From Heloderma charlesbogerti (taxonomy: Eukaryota > Chordata > Lepidosauria > Squamata > Helodermatidae): 64,000 nucleotides of DNA. Below, piece after piece: positions 44,952-57,414 of the stretch (positions are counted from its first letter, which is position 1; each line of letters starts with the position of its first letter). Where the stretch lies: contig JANEZZ010002061.1 of assembly GCA_026122225.1 (NCBI GenBank), forward strand, positions 1,860,001 to 1,924,000, in the 5' to 3' direction. Under the pieces are notes generated by a model. It made no database searches. It had not been told where the DNA came from and was given only the letters and a program-made list of their open reading frames with translations. The position numbers and the translations under genes were made by a program.

Positions 44952-45691
44952 AGGGTGGCCACTTATGCATTGCTGAAAAGAGGATATGTGTCTTCAAAAC
45001 AGAGGCCAAAAGTGGACACCAATTTCCATACAATTTGCATGTGCTGACTGGTATGTACGGATGAAAATGAAGAGATAATTACTATATAATTTCAATCAGA
45101 AGACTTAAATCAGAAGACATAGTAGGGAAGTTTGTGACCTCCTCTGTGACTGCTCAGTCTGCTGTCCAGGTGTTAATTGTTGATGGGGAACTTCACGGTC
45201 CAGCTCTACTTTCTTAAGGTCCTTTATCTTTATACCAGATTTGGAGCATCTCTACACCAGCCTAAAATCCTGAATTTAAAATGGGGCTTTCTACTTCTGT
45301 TTTAAATGCAGGATCATGATGGACCCTCTTTACATGCTCTCTTTCCCCTTTATCTGAATCTTTCATATGTTTCATTATACAGCCACTAGCTGGCGCTGTG
45401 GTCTAGCGCCTCTTTTTGCAGGTTTTCCTCTTTTCACGAGAGAACTCAAATGGAACTCAAGAGCTGTAATTTGATAGCTCATTATCTCCGATCTTTTAAA
45501 AATGGAATAAAGGTATGCAGGACGCCTTGGAGGTTGATGATGTCATCTAAAGGACCCGCAAACTTCTGTGAGTAACCAATCTCGACAACAGGATAAAAGC
45601 TCTGTGTGGAGAAGCCCTTGGACTGGACAGCCTTTCAAATGGAGGACACCTTCAAATGGAGGACTGTAAAATAGGACACCTAGCCACCCTA
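44952..45691 (-). mobile_element. family D element split by a family B element
   Basis: The plus strand starts AGGGTGGCCACTTATGCATT and ends GGACACCTAGCCACCCTA. D is interrupted from about 45248 to 45617 and resumes at TTGGACTGGACAGCC. Confidence 0.75.
45248..45617 (-). mobile_element. family B element nested in D
   Basis: Minus strand GGGCTTCTCCACACAGAGCT start and inverse-related end CATCTCTACACCAGCCTAAA. The interior has GACATCATCAACCTCCAAGG and CAGCTAGTGGCTGTATAATG. Same subfamily as 7836-8205. Confidence 0.75.
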
Positions 45692-45883
45692 GGGTTGGTT
45701 GCTACAGACCAAAGTACCTACTTGGAAATCTGTAACTAACAGGAAATACCAACCAGGTCAACCCCTGGACTCATAAAAGGATCAAGGTATGGAGGGGTGG
45801 ATAACCTATGCCTACATCCCGATGGCATCCTTAGTATTCTTGTTGTGCGGGTCTAACCTTTTCCTCTCTACATCTGATCTGGC

Positions 45884-46055
45884 CAGTGGAGGCTGGAGAC
45901 TCCAATGTCAGTTGGCTGGTGAATCTGCTCCGGGTTTCAGTTAGAACCAGTCAGAACTCTAAAGGGGCTATAGCTCCTTTAGAGTTCTGACTGAAACCCG
46001 GAGCAGATTCACCAGCCCACTGACATCGGAGCCACTGGCCTCCACTGGATCTGAT
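45884..46055. mobile_element. foldback element FB3 (about 172 bp)
   Basis: Arms GATCTGGCCAGTGGAGGCTG ... AGTGGCCTCCACTGGATC, with GAATCTGCTCCGGGTTTCAG and its inverse next, and a short loop around 45965-45970. Slight asymmetry from small indels. Confidence 0.88.
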
Positions 46056-46560
46056 ACATCAGCCACTGCAGTCCTCTCTTGCATCCTCTTGTAGTGCCTA
46101 CAGCAGTACGGGCGCTACTGAATTTCGGCAGCCCAGATATAAGAGAAAGAGTGGGAGACATCTCTACAGGTATCGAGAGCTCAAAAATGCTGGCTCCCAC
46201 AGAGCTCAAATTCCCATTTAGGTGGGCCTGCCGAGCTCCAGTTACTGGAAACACATTTTAAGGACTTGGCAATGCCAACTATTTTATTCATTTTCTAGTA
46301 AACACCTTCAAGAGCCCTTCAGGACCTTCAAGATACTCTTGCATCTATTCTTTACAGTGCGGCATTTCTCCTCTCCAGCTGTTGACATAGTTGCGACATT
46401 TACTTTCCAAGGAAAAGGGGCTGGGTAATGCCTCTCCAACCAACAGCAGCCAACCTTGGCTAAACAATAGGAGTCGTCTAGATTGGGTCATCATGCCCAT
46501 GCCCATCTCCCACAAAACAGATTATCTGCACTGATACAGATTCTCTGATAGGACAGAATA
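46056..46560. other. unclassified DNA
   Basis: No exon or repeat recognised. Confidence 0.4.
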
Positions 46561-46561
46561 T

Positions 46562-46902
46562 GGGCTCCTTCACACAGAGCTTTTATCCTGCTATTGAGAA
46601 TGCTCACTCACAGAAGTTTGCGGGTCCTTTTCATGACATCGTTAACATCCAGGGCACATCCAGAGGTATTTCCTGGTTTTTCCATCTCAAATAGATCTGG
46701 AACTAATGAACCATTTTTTAAACTCGAAATGTAATATGATTAAAACAGCCACTAGATGGCACTGTTTCACTGATGTCTACGGAACATTGAAAATTAAAAG
46801 CTCCTCTCAGCAATCACATGGTCGCTGTCTGGGAGCCCACAATAAACGTGGAAAGCTCCAGAATGGCAGGACTGCGGGGGTTTTCTTTAGTGTAAAGGCA
46901 GC

Positions 46903-46903
<1 letters not shown>
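46562..46903 (+). mobile_element. non-autonomous DNA element, family B
   Basis: GGGCTCCTTCACACAGAGCT, TTCATGACATCGTTAACATC and ACAGCCACTAGATGGCACTG, ending TTTAGTGTAAAGGCAGCC. Confidence 0.82.
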
Positions 46904-46935
<32 letters not shown>

Positions 46936-46960
46936 CATCCATCCATCCATCCATCCATCG
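46904..46960. repeat. (ATCT)n(ATCC)n microsatellite
   Basis: Eight or so ATCT units run into about six ATCC units. Confidence 0.95.
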
Positions 46961-47431
46961 AGAGAGAAGCCTGCTGCTAGTGGCATAAGCATACAGCTGG
47001 ATCATACCTGTAGGGGTTTTTTATTTTTTAAAATTGGCAAGCCTAACAATCCCGCTGCGAGAATGGCTGGTCCTACACCAATTTCTCTGTCTACAGCCTG
47101 GTTTGAAACTGTGATTTGCTGGTTCAGATGTAACAGGGATTTGCTAAAAGCCAAAAAGTCACTAGTCAAGCAGAGCATGCAAGGGGAGAGGGTGGAGGAA
47201 AGGCTCATTCATGTAATGCCAAACCATGCTTTGGTGTTACAGCTGATCCAACCCATGAAGTAAGATGGGTTCAGTAGGTGCACAGTGCCTTTGCCACAAC
47301 ATAATGAAACAAGAGGGTGCTTAGATATCGTGGATTAAAGGAGAAGGCCTCCCAGATCAGAGAGGTGCTGTTTTTTCAAACAGTCCTGAGCCCCCAAAAA
47401 CTCCTTTGTGACAAATTCAGCACTGGTGCAT
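46961..47431. other. unclassified DNA
   Basis: Nothing recognised. Confidence 0.4.
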
Positions 47432-47977
47432 AGATCCTACAAGCTAGGCTTCAGCAATATGCGAACCGAGAACTACCGGAAGTACAAGCTGGGTTTAGAA
47501 GAGGCAGAGGAACTAGAGATCAAATCGCCAACATTCGCTGCATCATGGAGAAAGCAAGAGAATTCCAGAAAAACGTCTATTTCTGCTTCATTGACTACGC
47601 TAAAGCCTTTGATTGTGTGGATCACAACAAAATGTGGCAAATTCTTAAAGTGATGGGAGTACCAGACCACCTTACCTGTCTGCTGAGAAACCTGTACGAG
47701 GGTCAAGAAGCAACAGTAAGAACCAGACATGGAACAACCGATTGGTTCAAAAGTGGGAAAGGAGTACGACAAGGCTGCATATTGTCACCCTGCTTATTTA
47801 ACTTATATGCAGAGTACATCATGAGAAATGCCGGGTTGGATGAATCAGAGGTCGGAATTAAGATTGCTGGGAGAATTATCAACAACCTCCGATATGCAGA
47901 CGATACCACCCTAATGGCAGAAAGCAAAGAGGATCTCAAGAGCCTCTTGTTGAGGGTGAAAGAGGAGAGTGCAAGCT
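47432..47977 (+). mobile_element. RTE-BovB LINE, internal RT fragment
   Basis: Starts ATCCTACAAGCTAGGCTTC. It encodes EKAREFQKNVYFCFIDY, AKAFDCVDHNKMW, GKGVRQGCILSPCLFNLYAE and catalytic LRYADDTTLMAES. It stops abruptly after GAGGAGAGTGCAAGC, without the 3' end. The frame is open from 47545 to 47979. Both ends are missing, so it is a displaced or deleted internal piece, not a simple 5'-truncated insertion. Confidence 0.92.
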
Positions 47978-48196
47978 GATTCCTTGGTATTCTGATTTGC
48001 ATGACATGCAAATGATGCAGCCCAATTTTGACTTGCATGTGGCAGCCCCCGCAATTCACATACTAAAATGGCTGTTTCTGCACATGATATTTTCACATGG
48101 AACCTAACGCTTCTTTTCCCTAAATTGCTGGCAGTGATACATTGGGGAAAAATAGAACAATTCATTTCCCACTGTATACTAGATTTAAGTTACCTA

Positions 48197-48316
48197 GGGT
48201 GCAATCCTATGCAGGTGTAGACAGAAAAAAGTCCTAAAACTCCCAGCATGCCCCAGCCAAGGGCATGCTGGGAGTTGTGGGACTTTTTCTGTCTACACCT
48301 GCATAGGATTGTACCC
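48197..48316. mobile_element. foldback element family FB1 (120 bp)
   Basis: GGGTGCAATCCTATGCAGGT ... ACCTGCATAGGATTGTACCC, nearly perfect arms (CTCCCAGCATGCCC inside). Right flank TTAA. Confidence 0.94.
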
Positions 48317-48399
48317 TTAATTTATTTGTTCTGCAGAACTATTGTCTTGGGAGAGAATCAACAGAACAGCAGAGAGCGGTATTAAAGGAAGTCTTCCCC

Positions 48400-48740
48400 A
48401 TACAGGCACCAAGAGTCAGCATGGCTGGGCACCGGCAGAGGGCCCACACGGCAGGTGGGCTTACTGACAATAGCCCCCTGCACATGCTCCTCCTCTTACA
48501 ACCTGCTCTTTCACTCTCTATTACTCTGGCCCAGACAATGGTGGTAGTGTGAAGGAAGGAGAAAGAAATGCCACTGCCTATTCGCTCACTGGCTGTCTGC
48601 CGGGCAAGCAAGCTGGTGGTAGTGAGGAGGAGGAGGGGGCAACAATGCTGGTAAGAAGGTAGACTCACTGACGAAGGGCCCCCCACTGATGATGTCTTGC
48701 TCCAGGTTCTCCAAAACCTGGAGCTGGTACTGTCCCCATT
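48400..48740 (+). mobile_element. non-autonomous DNA element, family E
   Basis: CACCAAGAGTCAGCATGGCT, GGGCACCGGCAGAGGGCCC and the end TCCAAAACCTGGAGCTGGTA. Confidence 0.72.
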
Positions 48741-49130
48741 CTTCAAACAGTTAGCTTCACCAGGGACAAGATAAGGTAGTCTCAGCCTCAGGCTCTCCAT
48801 TTTCAAGCATAAGCATTAAAACTTCCACAGAGGATGTTCTGCTTCGGCACACAGTTAAACAGTCTGAAACAAGCTGAGCAGAAAAGTAACACTGTTTTAC
48901 TGATGGAATTGCTGTGTATGATAATGTGCGAATCATGCTGCAGCTGCTACAGAAAACAGTATTTTAAATACCGAAGATGGTATCTATAGTTTAGGAATGG
49001 TAACATAGCCTGTAAGAAGGCTTTTCTCGCATTGGGGTGTGGGGTGGGGTGTCATCTGGATTTAGTTATAATCCTTTTCTATGTGTGTGTGTGGGGGGGC
49101 ATCTATCCTAAATGTTCTTTCCCTATAATG

Positions 49131-49378
49131 GAGAGCCAGCGTGGTGTAGTGGCTAGAGTGCTGGACTGGGAGCTGGGAGATCCGGGTTCTAGTCCCCACT
49201 CAGCCATGGAAGCTCACTGGGTGACTTTGGGCCAGTCACAGACTCTCAGCCCAACCCACCTTGCAGGGCTGTTGTTATGAGGATAAAATGGAGAGGAGGA
49301 GGAGGAGGAGAATGTAAGCTGCCTTGTGTTCCTTGCAAGAGGAAAAAAGGCAGGATATAAATGCAATCAATCAATCAA
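49131..49378 (+). mobile_element. MIR-like core SINE, best copy
   Basis: GAGAGCCAGCGTGGTGTAGT with GGCTAGAGTGCTGG (A-box region), GGGTTCTAGTCCCC (B box), core CACTGGGTGACTTTGGGCCA, tail AATGTAAGCTGCCTTGTGTT and an (ATCA)n end. The core is the CORE-SINE type shared with MIR. Confidence 0.92.
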
Positions 49379-49800
49379 GTCTTCCAGAGAGGCTGATAGT
49401 TCACCTAAGGCTTCACATAATACATTCAAATTATAGTCAATATTGTTGGCAGTGGTGTGGTCATATTGGTTCATACTTTCATCTTTGGTGGGAATGTTCT
49501 ACAGTGCGGGAGTTTTGGAACATGGTTGCTGAGTACTGTCAGGAATTTCTTCACCTTAGACCACTGGTAACTCCTAAAGCAATGCTGCTTCATCTTTTTG
49601 AACCTAGCAATCCTGGATTCCTGTGTAAAGACCTTTTTAAGCAATTGTATACAGCTGCAAAGTTATGTATAGTATGTAACTGGAAGTCTCCAAAGCAACC
49701 AACTAAAGAGCAGTGGACTGATAAAATTTGGGAGACTATGAGTATGTATAAACTTACTCAGCAAGTGCAGCGAGCAGGGAATCCTACTTGAAGAATAATA
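49379..49800 (+). mobile_element. L1 LINE ORF2 C-terminal fragment
   Basis: An open stretch encodes YCWQWCGHIGSYFHLWWECS, VREFWNMVAEY and YTAAKLCIVCNWKSP. The Cys..Cys..His..Trp-Trp-Glu-Cys pattern is the Cys-rich end of L1 ORF2. 5' truncated and followed by an AT-rich UTR. Confidence 0.8.
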
Positions 49801-51327
49801 TTATGGCACCATGGTTTCCATTTACTTTCTGTGTTGAAGCTCTTCAAACTTTTGATAAAATTCCAACCAAGTGCAGTTGCCTATATTTTTTCTGATTCAT
49901 ACACACATACACACGAAATGACATACACTCGCAGACACTCCTTTTATGTGTTGCATTTTACTTTCATCAGGTATTGAGCTCCTACTTAGGCCATTTGACT
50001 GTAGATGTTCCATAAGCATATCAGTTATAGACTAAGGTTTATCATTCATGAGCACAGTTAAGAACAAGAACTTTCCCCTCCCAAATGCTGATTGTTTAGC
50101 AGGCACTTCTTGGAGACAGAGAATGTATCCAAAGACCATCCACAGATCGTTATGCCAATGCTGAGCACCTCATTGCAGGGAACTGATGAAATAAGAGTGA
50201 TCCAAAGGAAACTGATGCACCTGGGAAACATAAAGCACAACCCTGTCCTCCATTAATACTGGCTGGGGGAAGATAGGATCCCAACTATGTCACGCCAACA
50301 TTAAAGACCACCACAGTAGCAGGGCCATTGGATGGATATGCCCAACAGACACTGTTACCCAGCTCTTAGGTCAGTTGATAGTCTTCAACAAGCTGTTGCC
50401 TCTCAACAATGGCTCTCCATCTGTAATGGGGATACAATCCTGTGTGCACTTTCCTGGGAGTAAGCCCCATTGAACATAGTGGGACTTATTTCTGAGTAGG
50501 CATGCATAAGAGTTCACACAGTAAGTGACTGATCTGAGGGACCCTATTGAAAAACCAATGGGATGTACAAACAGCAGGTTTGAGATTATGATGTAAAATG
50601 ATGACACTCTTTGCAGATTAAAATGATGTACATTGAGTACTATTGCACTGTAATTAATTTAACATACAAGCATTTATTGTCTTCCAATGGAAATCTATTT
50701 TTCTATATGATCCATTAGGGTTCTTTTTCTTCCCCTGTTCAATTTGATTAGAAATTAGTTCTTCTGACAAATTTCTAGATGGAAGGCAGTATAGTAGCCT
50801 TGACAGCACCTGCCCCCCTAAATAACACCCCATAAATTATGTCAAACAAGGTACAGTACACGAACCATCATGGCTAGGTAAGTAGAACTTAGACTGGCAA
50901 CTTCCAGTGGCTTCAATGGAACAAAATTGGTATAAAAACAAGCACGCTGGTTTATGCGATTTGTGAACGATACTCTCAGTAAAACTGCTTCAAGCTTTCT
51001 CATTCCAAAAGCTCTGCAATAATCTTACCCATTCAGCATACTAAGGACAGAGGATGAACTTGGATATTATTGCTTTTCAGGACCTCCCACATTTCATTTT
51101 GGCATACGTTGCAACAAGAATCTGTTTGCTTTTGTTTTTCATTTCATAGCTGTTTGTTCACCATAATGGTGTACAACTGTTCTCAGAAAAAACACCCAGA
51201 CATTTGCACAGCAAATATTATCTGCTTAAGCAAAATAATGAATCGTAGAATAAAGCTTTGTTGATAGGCAAACAATCTCATTCCTCAGACATCACTCTGG
51301 CAGAACCCCAGCCCATGTCCCAGAGTG
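49801..51327. other. mostly unique DNA with one family C repeat
   Basis: A CA-rich tract lies at 49890-49935. 50425-50515 is family C (CTTTCCTGGGAGTAAGCCCC; CATTGAACATAGTGGGACTT; TTTCTGAGTAGGCATGC). No exon recognised. Confidence 0.45.
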
Positions 51328-51465
51328 GGGTAGGCAACCTAGTGCCCTCCAGATGCCTTGGACTACAACTCCCAACATCTCTGACCATTGGCCATGTTGG
51401 CTGGGGCTAATGGGAATTGTAGTCCAAAATGTCTCGAGGGCATCAGTTTGCCTGTCCCTTTCCTA
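51328..51465. mobile_element. foldback element family FB2
   Basis: CCCTCCAGATGCCTTGGACT and GAATTGTAGTCCAAAATG arms with TTGGCCATGTTGGCTGGGG at the centre. Confidence 0.85.
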
Positions 51466-51786
51466 TACCATCATTTAGACACCTACAGGCCAGGTGGCAG
51501 CACTGGGCATTCTAGGACAGCTGTCATAGGACCCATTGCCATTTAAACCTACCTGGGTCCTCCACATCAGGGCTGTACACCTGGGAGCCTCCATTTTAAT
51601 TACCCACAATGCCCCAGAGTGTTACTACATCAGGCGGCCCAAGGCATTGTGGTAAATTTAAATGGCAGCTACCTGTCACCCTTGCTGCTGCTGCCCCCGT
51701 TGCTAAATAAGCCTGAGAGGGCCCATCTACCTGGAGCTGGCCCTGGCTTCCTGGTCTTTGATCACAAGAGCTCTCTTATCCCTTCA

Positions 51787-52075
51787 TCAGTGCCGGCTCC
51801 AGCTTTTGGGAGGCTCTCAGGCAAGGCCTCCTCTCCAAGGCACTGCTGCTCACTTCCTCTGGGCCCAATACACACAACTGCCCAGAATACAGGCTGCTGC
51901 TCCATCTCCTAATTTTTCTCATTGCTTGGATGCTCAGAGAGGGCAGGTGAACAGGCAATGGCAGCAAGGAAGAAGATGATGAAAAGCAGGAACAGGAGGC
52001 TCCAGACAGTGGCTGTGGGCAGATGGGCCTCAGCAGGTGCCCAACAATGTCTGCACCTGATGCCGGCCATGACTG
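51787..52075 (-). mobile_element. non-autonomous DNA element, family E
   Basis: Plus-strand start CAGTGCCGGCTCCAGCTTTT and end GCACCTGATGCCGGCCATGA, inverse of 3085-3462. Confidence 0.72.
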
Positions 52076-52079
52076 CACT

Positions 52080-53075
52080 TGCTTGCTGCAACTAGAGATG
52101 GCAGAACGACAATGAAAAGCATCTGTGTGTAATATAAAACCCTCTCGGCTGAACTCCTAAGCTACAATCCATACATATAATCATTATCACTGTAGCCCGT
52201 GGCTTTAAGCACACTTAACTCTTTATGTTGGATTTCGCCCTAGTGCTCAAACTGATTGCTTTGTCCAATCTAGGATCCTGCTTCATTCCTGCTTCAACCC
52301 TCCTGATGGCACACCATCTTGATCTTCTTGCCTCTAGTTCTCAACCTGGCTGTACATCCTGACAGTGATCTCTGTGCTTGACATCTGAGTGTAGAGCCTT
52401 CCCCTGGCTTTCATCCCAATGGCAACCTAGATGTCACTAGTAATTTTAGTCCTAGGCTTAGTCATCCTGCTTTGAAAAACCACATAAAATGTTCTGCTCA
52501 ATTTATCACTACCCATCCTATCTCCATATTTAGGACCTGGAATATGCTCCCATTTGTACTTATATACATACATGTGGTGTTTTGGGGAGGGTGGGTGGGG
52601 GTTGCTGTGTTTTCTAAAATTTAATATTATAGCCTGCCCCCTCTGCCTCTTCCAGTTTGTGCTCTGGTTATACCTGCAAAAACCTCAACCCATATCTTTA
52701 GTCTCAGAGCCCAAGAACATTTTGCTAGTGTATGAGGGCCAGTTTAAATTTGTCCTTTAATAATCAGCATACAAATAACTTCTGCCTGTTTATTATTAGA
52801 AGCTAGAGTACAGTTGCTACTGTATGCTGACAACTAGATTTCTGTCACCCTCTTCTCACGTTGTTTCGACAGGCGCTCTTTATCTCTAGGAATAGACTAG
52901 GGTTTCTTTTTTAAAAATTAAACAAGAACACTCCACTTTTAGGTTGGCTGGAAAAACAAAAGTAGGTGGGGGACTATGAAAAATTGGATACAGTTTTTGT
53001 GATAAAGGCAAAGAGAATGCCAGCTTCTGATATCACCAGTAATTTCTAGCTATTTATAGAGTGACAAGAGTTTAT
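52080..53075. other. unclassified intronic DNA
   Basis: No exon or clear repeat. Confidence 0.4.
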
Positions 53076-53078
53076 AAA

Positions 53079-53192
53079 GGTGCAATCGTATGCATGTTTA
53101 GGCAGAAAGAAGTCCTACAACTCCCAGCATGCCCCAGCCAGCATGACTTTTCGTAGGACTTTTTTCTGTCTAAACATGCATAGGATTGTGCC
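53079..53192. mobile_element. foldback element family FB1 (114 bp)
   Basis: GGTGCAATCGTATGCATGTT ... AACATGCATAGGATTGTGCC. Confidence 0.88.
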
Positions 53193-54815
53193 ATAAGAGA
53201 GTGTAGTTAGTTTTTGAGAGACTGGATGGCTTAGGCTGGGCCTGCATAACTTGTGACCCACCAGACCAAAAGAAGCCCATCGGCGATGTTTTAAAGGCTG
53301 CCAGGTGCTTAACAATTACTTTTTTTGTTTGCAGACAAGCAACAAAAGCAGAACGTTTTTTGAGCTCCCAATAAGCCACGATGCACGGCTGTTTGGTTCC
53401 ATTTGGTGTCATGGTCCCAAGTTGTATTAACTTAAGTTTGGCTATGGCTGTATTCAAGATCTGCACCTGGAACATCATCTTGAGGCTATTCATGTTCAAA
53501 AACTACCCACTCTTTGGGAACTCAGCCATCATGCCTTCAGCTGGCATGATTTTGCAATGGCAGGTCCCACAGCATGCAACTGCCCCCTGCTGTAAGGCTT
53601 AGGACCTCCCCTCTTACTTTTAAAAAGTACATTTTTTAAATTCTCCAGGTGCCTTTGAAGAACCACAGTCTATCTCCCTTTTAGACTGTATTCTCTTCCT
53701 TCATCTTTAAACATGAGGCAGTATTTTTATATGATTCTATTATTTTAATATTATTCCATTATTTTGTGTATGAGCTTTAAAGCATTCCAAGGACCCGCCT
53801 GGTGGGGTGGGGGGGAGACAGACGAAGAAGAGAACCATACAAATATTGGAATAATATTATTACTCATGTGCAAAATACCAATCATGATATGTGTGTGTGC
53901 GTGTGTGGTGGGAAAGGCAGTATATCGCAGGGATGTGCGACACACTGAAAAACTCATGCAGGCCCTGCTGGTGAAGAGTGGACCATCCAGTAGGTTCTGG
54001 CCCACTGCATCATCACTCGCAATGCAGTGCTTTAATTTTTTCTCATAAGAATAAATGTTGAAAAAGCAGACGAATGGGTCACTATGGTAGTGTGGGTTAA
54101 AACTGTTCTCTGCTTGTACTGACAACGGCCATTAGGAATCAATCTATCTTCACAGTTCCAACCTGGAATCCAATTCTTGGTCACATCAATGTGTGACAGA
54201 ATTTTAGGAGAGCAAATGGAATTGTGAAAGTGGCTGGGGAGGGGGGATCATAGAGGCACTCTCTTGTAAAATATACATTGCATCTTACTGGCCAAATGTC
54301 CCACCCATTTCCACTTCAGCATCAACACACAAGCTAAGAACATGGATGTAAACCTCTTTAATCGCATTGTGAATATATCCAAGAATAGTTCAAAGTTGAA
54401 GTCTGGGCATGAAAACTAACGTCCTTTTTATATCCAGCAACTTTTCATAGTTGTGTGTATGTTTCTAAATAAAAGGCACTTGTAAAGAAAACTGAATCCA
54501 TTTGCGGATCAATATGAACTACAGCAGAGAGAGGGCAAACCACCTTCAAGCTCTTATATACATTTTACAAATATCAGATTTAATGGAAGAAGCTCTGGGA
54601 GAATATGGGAGGCCCACCAATGAATGGCAACATCCTGGGGAGCCTCCTGTAAAATGTGAGTGAATGTGGGCCTGGCCGTTCCACACTGGACAACTAATGT
54701 GGAAGCATCCTAGGTTTGTTTGTGCCTTACTGACCATTTCCTTTGACCATAGGGTGATGAGCACACCATGGAGACTACAGCAGTTTTTGGAAAAGGTCAT
54801 TCAAGGAAAATGTCA
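53193..54815. other. unclassified intronic DNA
   Basis: A short GT tract lies near 53889-53908. No supported exon; the open frames here have no recognisable domain. Confidence 0.4.
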
Positions 54816-54819
54816 GTAT

Positions 54820-55895
54820 TCAGAAGAGGCTACAACTGGGGCAGGCAACCTCCTTTCGTTTGGTGGCCAGATCATCTGCCTGGACTGGGCTGGTGGACCA
54901 GATGATATCAAGGGGGTGGGGCCCACTCTGAAGCCCACTCTGAAGCCCCTCCCCTCCCATCATGTCACGAGGTGCAATCCCACCCACTTCCCCGCCCCCC
55001 AATGCAGCGAAAGCAATTTGGACAGTGCTTGCTGGAGCCAGCTCCTGAAAGTGCCAGTCAAGAGGGGCGCATCCTTCCTTCCTTAACTGGGGCCCAAGCA
55101 GCATGGGAAGGGACTTGCGTGGACCTTGCAGGACCCAGTACTGAGTCCAGTTCTGGGTGCCACACTTTAAGAAGGATGCAAACAAACTGGAGAGGGTTCA
55201 GAGGAGGGCAACAGAGATGATCAGGGGACTGGAAACAAAGCCCTATGAGGAGAGACTGAAAGAACTGGGCATGTTTAGCCTTGCGAAGAGAAGACTGAGG
55301 GGAGATAGGATAGCTCTTGTCTCGTCAAGTACTTGAAAGGTTGCCACAAAGAAGAAGGCCAGGATCTCTTGTCGATCATCCCAGAGTACAGGACATGGAA
55401 GAATGGGCTCAAGTTACAGGAAGCCAGATGCTGGCTGAACATCAGGAAAAACATCCTGATTGTTAAAGCAATACGACAATGGAACCAGTTCCCTAGGGAG
55501 GTGGTGGGCTCTCCCACGCTGGAGGCATTCAAGATGAGGCTGGACAGCCATCTGTCAGGGATGCTTTGACTTGGATACCTGCACTGAATAGGGGGTTGGA
55601 CTCGATGGTCTTACAGGCCCCTTCCAACCCTACTGTTCTATGATTCTATGAATCCCGTTGTTATCTCCAATCTCTGACTGGAGATAACAAAGGGATTCCT
55701 GTTCGTGCCACTCACCCTCCCATTGAACAGTGTGCATGGGAATCCCCTCGTTATCTCTGATCAAAGATAACATGGGGATTCCTCTTCCCAGGCCAAGGGG
55801 TGGGGAGTGGCCTACAGAGGGGTGAACTGGGCAACCCTGCAGGCCAGATTAGCCCTGAAGGAGAGAGGTTGCCCACCTACAGCAACATAATAGAA
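54820..55895 (+). mobile_element. family G element carrying a CR1 insertion
   Basis: Left part GGGGCAGGCAACCTCCTTTC, GGACCAGATGATATCAAGG. The right part resumes after 55655 with GTTATCTCCAATCTCTGACT and GTTATCTCTGATCAAAGATA and ends GAGAGGTTGCCCACCTAC. It parallels 33456-34058. Confidence 0.65.
55135..55655 (+). mobile_element. CR1 LINE 3' fragment nested in family G
   Basis: GACCCAGTACTGAGTCCAGT to the ATTCTATGATTCTATGAA end. It encodes RTWKNGLKLQEARCWLNIRK and GSPTLEAFKMRLDSHLSGML. Few lesions, so young. Confidence 0.93.
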
Positions 55896-56164
55896 AGATA
55901 CAGAGTCAACTAATCTGAAGAATATGAAGGATGCTTCCAGATGACAAAAAGCACGGTTTTCCCTAGTGTTACATTAGTGCTAGTCCTGTTCAGGGGTAAT
56001 CATGCATTATGTAGTTCCCATGTAATGGATACAGAACTCCATAGGGGTGTGTGTTTTAACTCTGGCTCCAGCAGAACCATCCCATCCCCACTGCTGCCAC
56101 TACCGTTGCTCTCAGGAGGGAAAGTGGGTTGCACCCACCTGCCCCCCCAACAGTAACACGTGTG

Positions 56165-56480
56165 CACAAGAACATAAGAAGAACCCTGCTGGATCAGACC
56201 AAGGGTCCATCTAGTCCAGCATTCTCTTCACACAGTGGCCAACCAGCTGTCAACTAGGAAACCACAAGCAGGACATGAGTGCAACCGCACCCTCCCACCC
56301 ATGTTCCCCAGCAACTGGTATACATAGACATACTGCCTCTGTTACTGGAGGTAGCATATAGCTGTAAGGACTAGAAGCCTTCTCCTCCAGGAATTTGTCT
56401 GACCCCCTTTTAAAGCCATCCAAATTGGTGGCCATCACTACATCTGGGGTATGAATTCCATAGTTTGATTATGCATTGGA
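56165..56480 (+). repeat. dispersed repeat family I
   Basis: GAACATAAGAAGAACCCTGC, GGATCAGACCAAGGGTCC, CACAGTGGCCAACCAGCTGT, CCATGTTCCCCAGCAACTGG and CCTTTTAAAGCCATCC in order. Confidence 0.72.
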
Positions 56481-57414
56481 ACAATGGTGCAATGAACAAT
56501 AGGGGGCTTGCAATGACATAGCACTATCTGAAGTCAGCTGCCAAGTCCCAGCTCAATCTGCCATGAAATGGACAAGGCAGTACCGTCTCTGGAGTGAGTC
56601 TAGAGCTGGGGTGAGAAGACTTCAGGTTTCTGGTATCTAGTTTGTATTTTTACTAGAATCTCAAGGTCCATCAAGTGGAGTCAGGTGGAAAATAGTGTCT
56701 CATGGCAGACATAGACTATGTGAATTAAAGAACAGGGATTAGGGTGGAGGATTTGGGGCCCAACTATGGATGCAGTTTTAATATTTTTAAATATTATTTT
56801 AATATTGTTGAAAGAAGCAAAGGGCTTGGGCCCTATTCCTTCCAGTCTTCCCCTATTAGGGTATTGCATTCTTTTGTCCACCGGTACAATCAGAAGTATA
56901 GTTTCATTCAGTATTGACTGAGCCAACATTTTTTAGAAAATAATTCTCTTTTTTCACCCTTCCACCAAAAATTGTTGGACAATTCCATATTGACCCAGAA
57001 AATATTCAGCGAAATCCTCCCTCCTTCCCAAATTTTACAGCCTCACACAAATATCACGGAGAATTGGGGGGACAGATGGATGCATTTTTACTCAGCCCTA
57101 GATGTGTTCCTAGAAGATCTCCCCTAGGATGTCGCAGAGCAATTTAGACACTACCCCAGAAAAGGCAAGGCCACCACCCATATTTATTTCTTTAGAGGAG
57201 TATGTTTGAATTGCCCCGCCTCCAATCAATGAGCACTTGGGGCAATAAAAACAACAAGAAGAATAAAATACATACCAATACAAAAACCTAAAACAATTTT
57301 TCAAAACCAGGGATTAATCATAAAAACATTAAGTATTAAAAGTTCAGTGGAACAATATCGGCTCCACCAGCCATCTAAACGGCACTAAAGAGGAGGCTGG
57401 CCTAACCTCTTCAG
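56481..57414. other. unclassified DNA, with an L2-like tail at 57175-57400
   Basis: 56940-57105 has a GGAGAATTGGGGGGACAGAT motif and ends CTCAGCCCTAG, possibly an old MITE. 57240-57340 is A-rich like a LINE UTR. Confidence 0.3.

Noticed and set aside
46904..46960. CRISPR-like array or other short tandem system
   Set aside because: Simple ATCT/ATCC microsatellite with no spacers; the genome is vertebrate.
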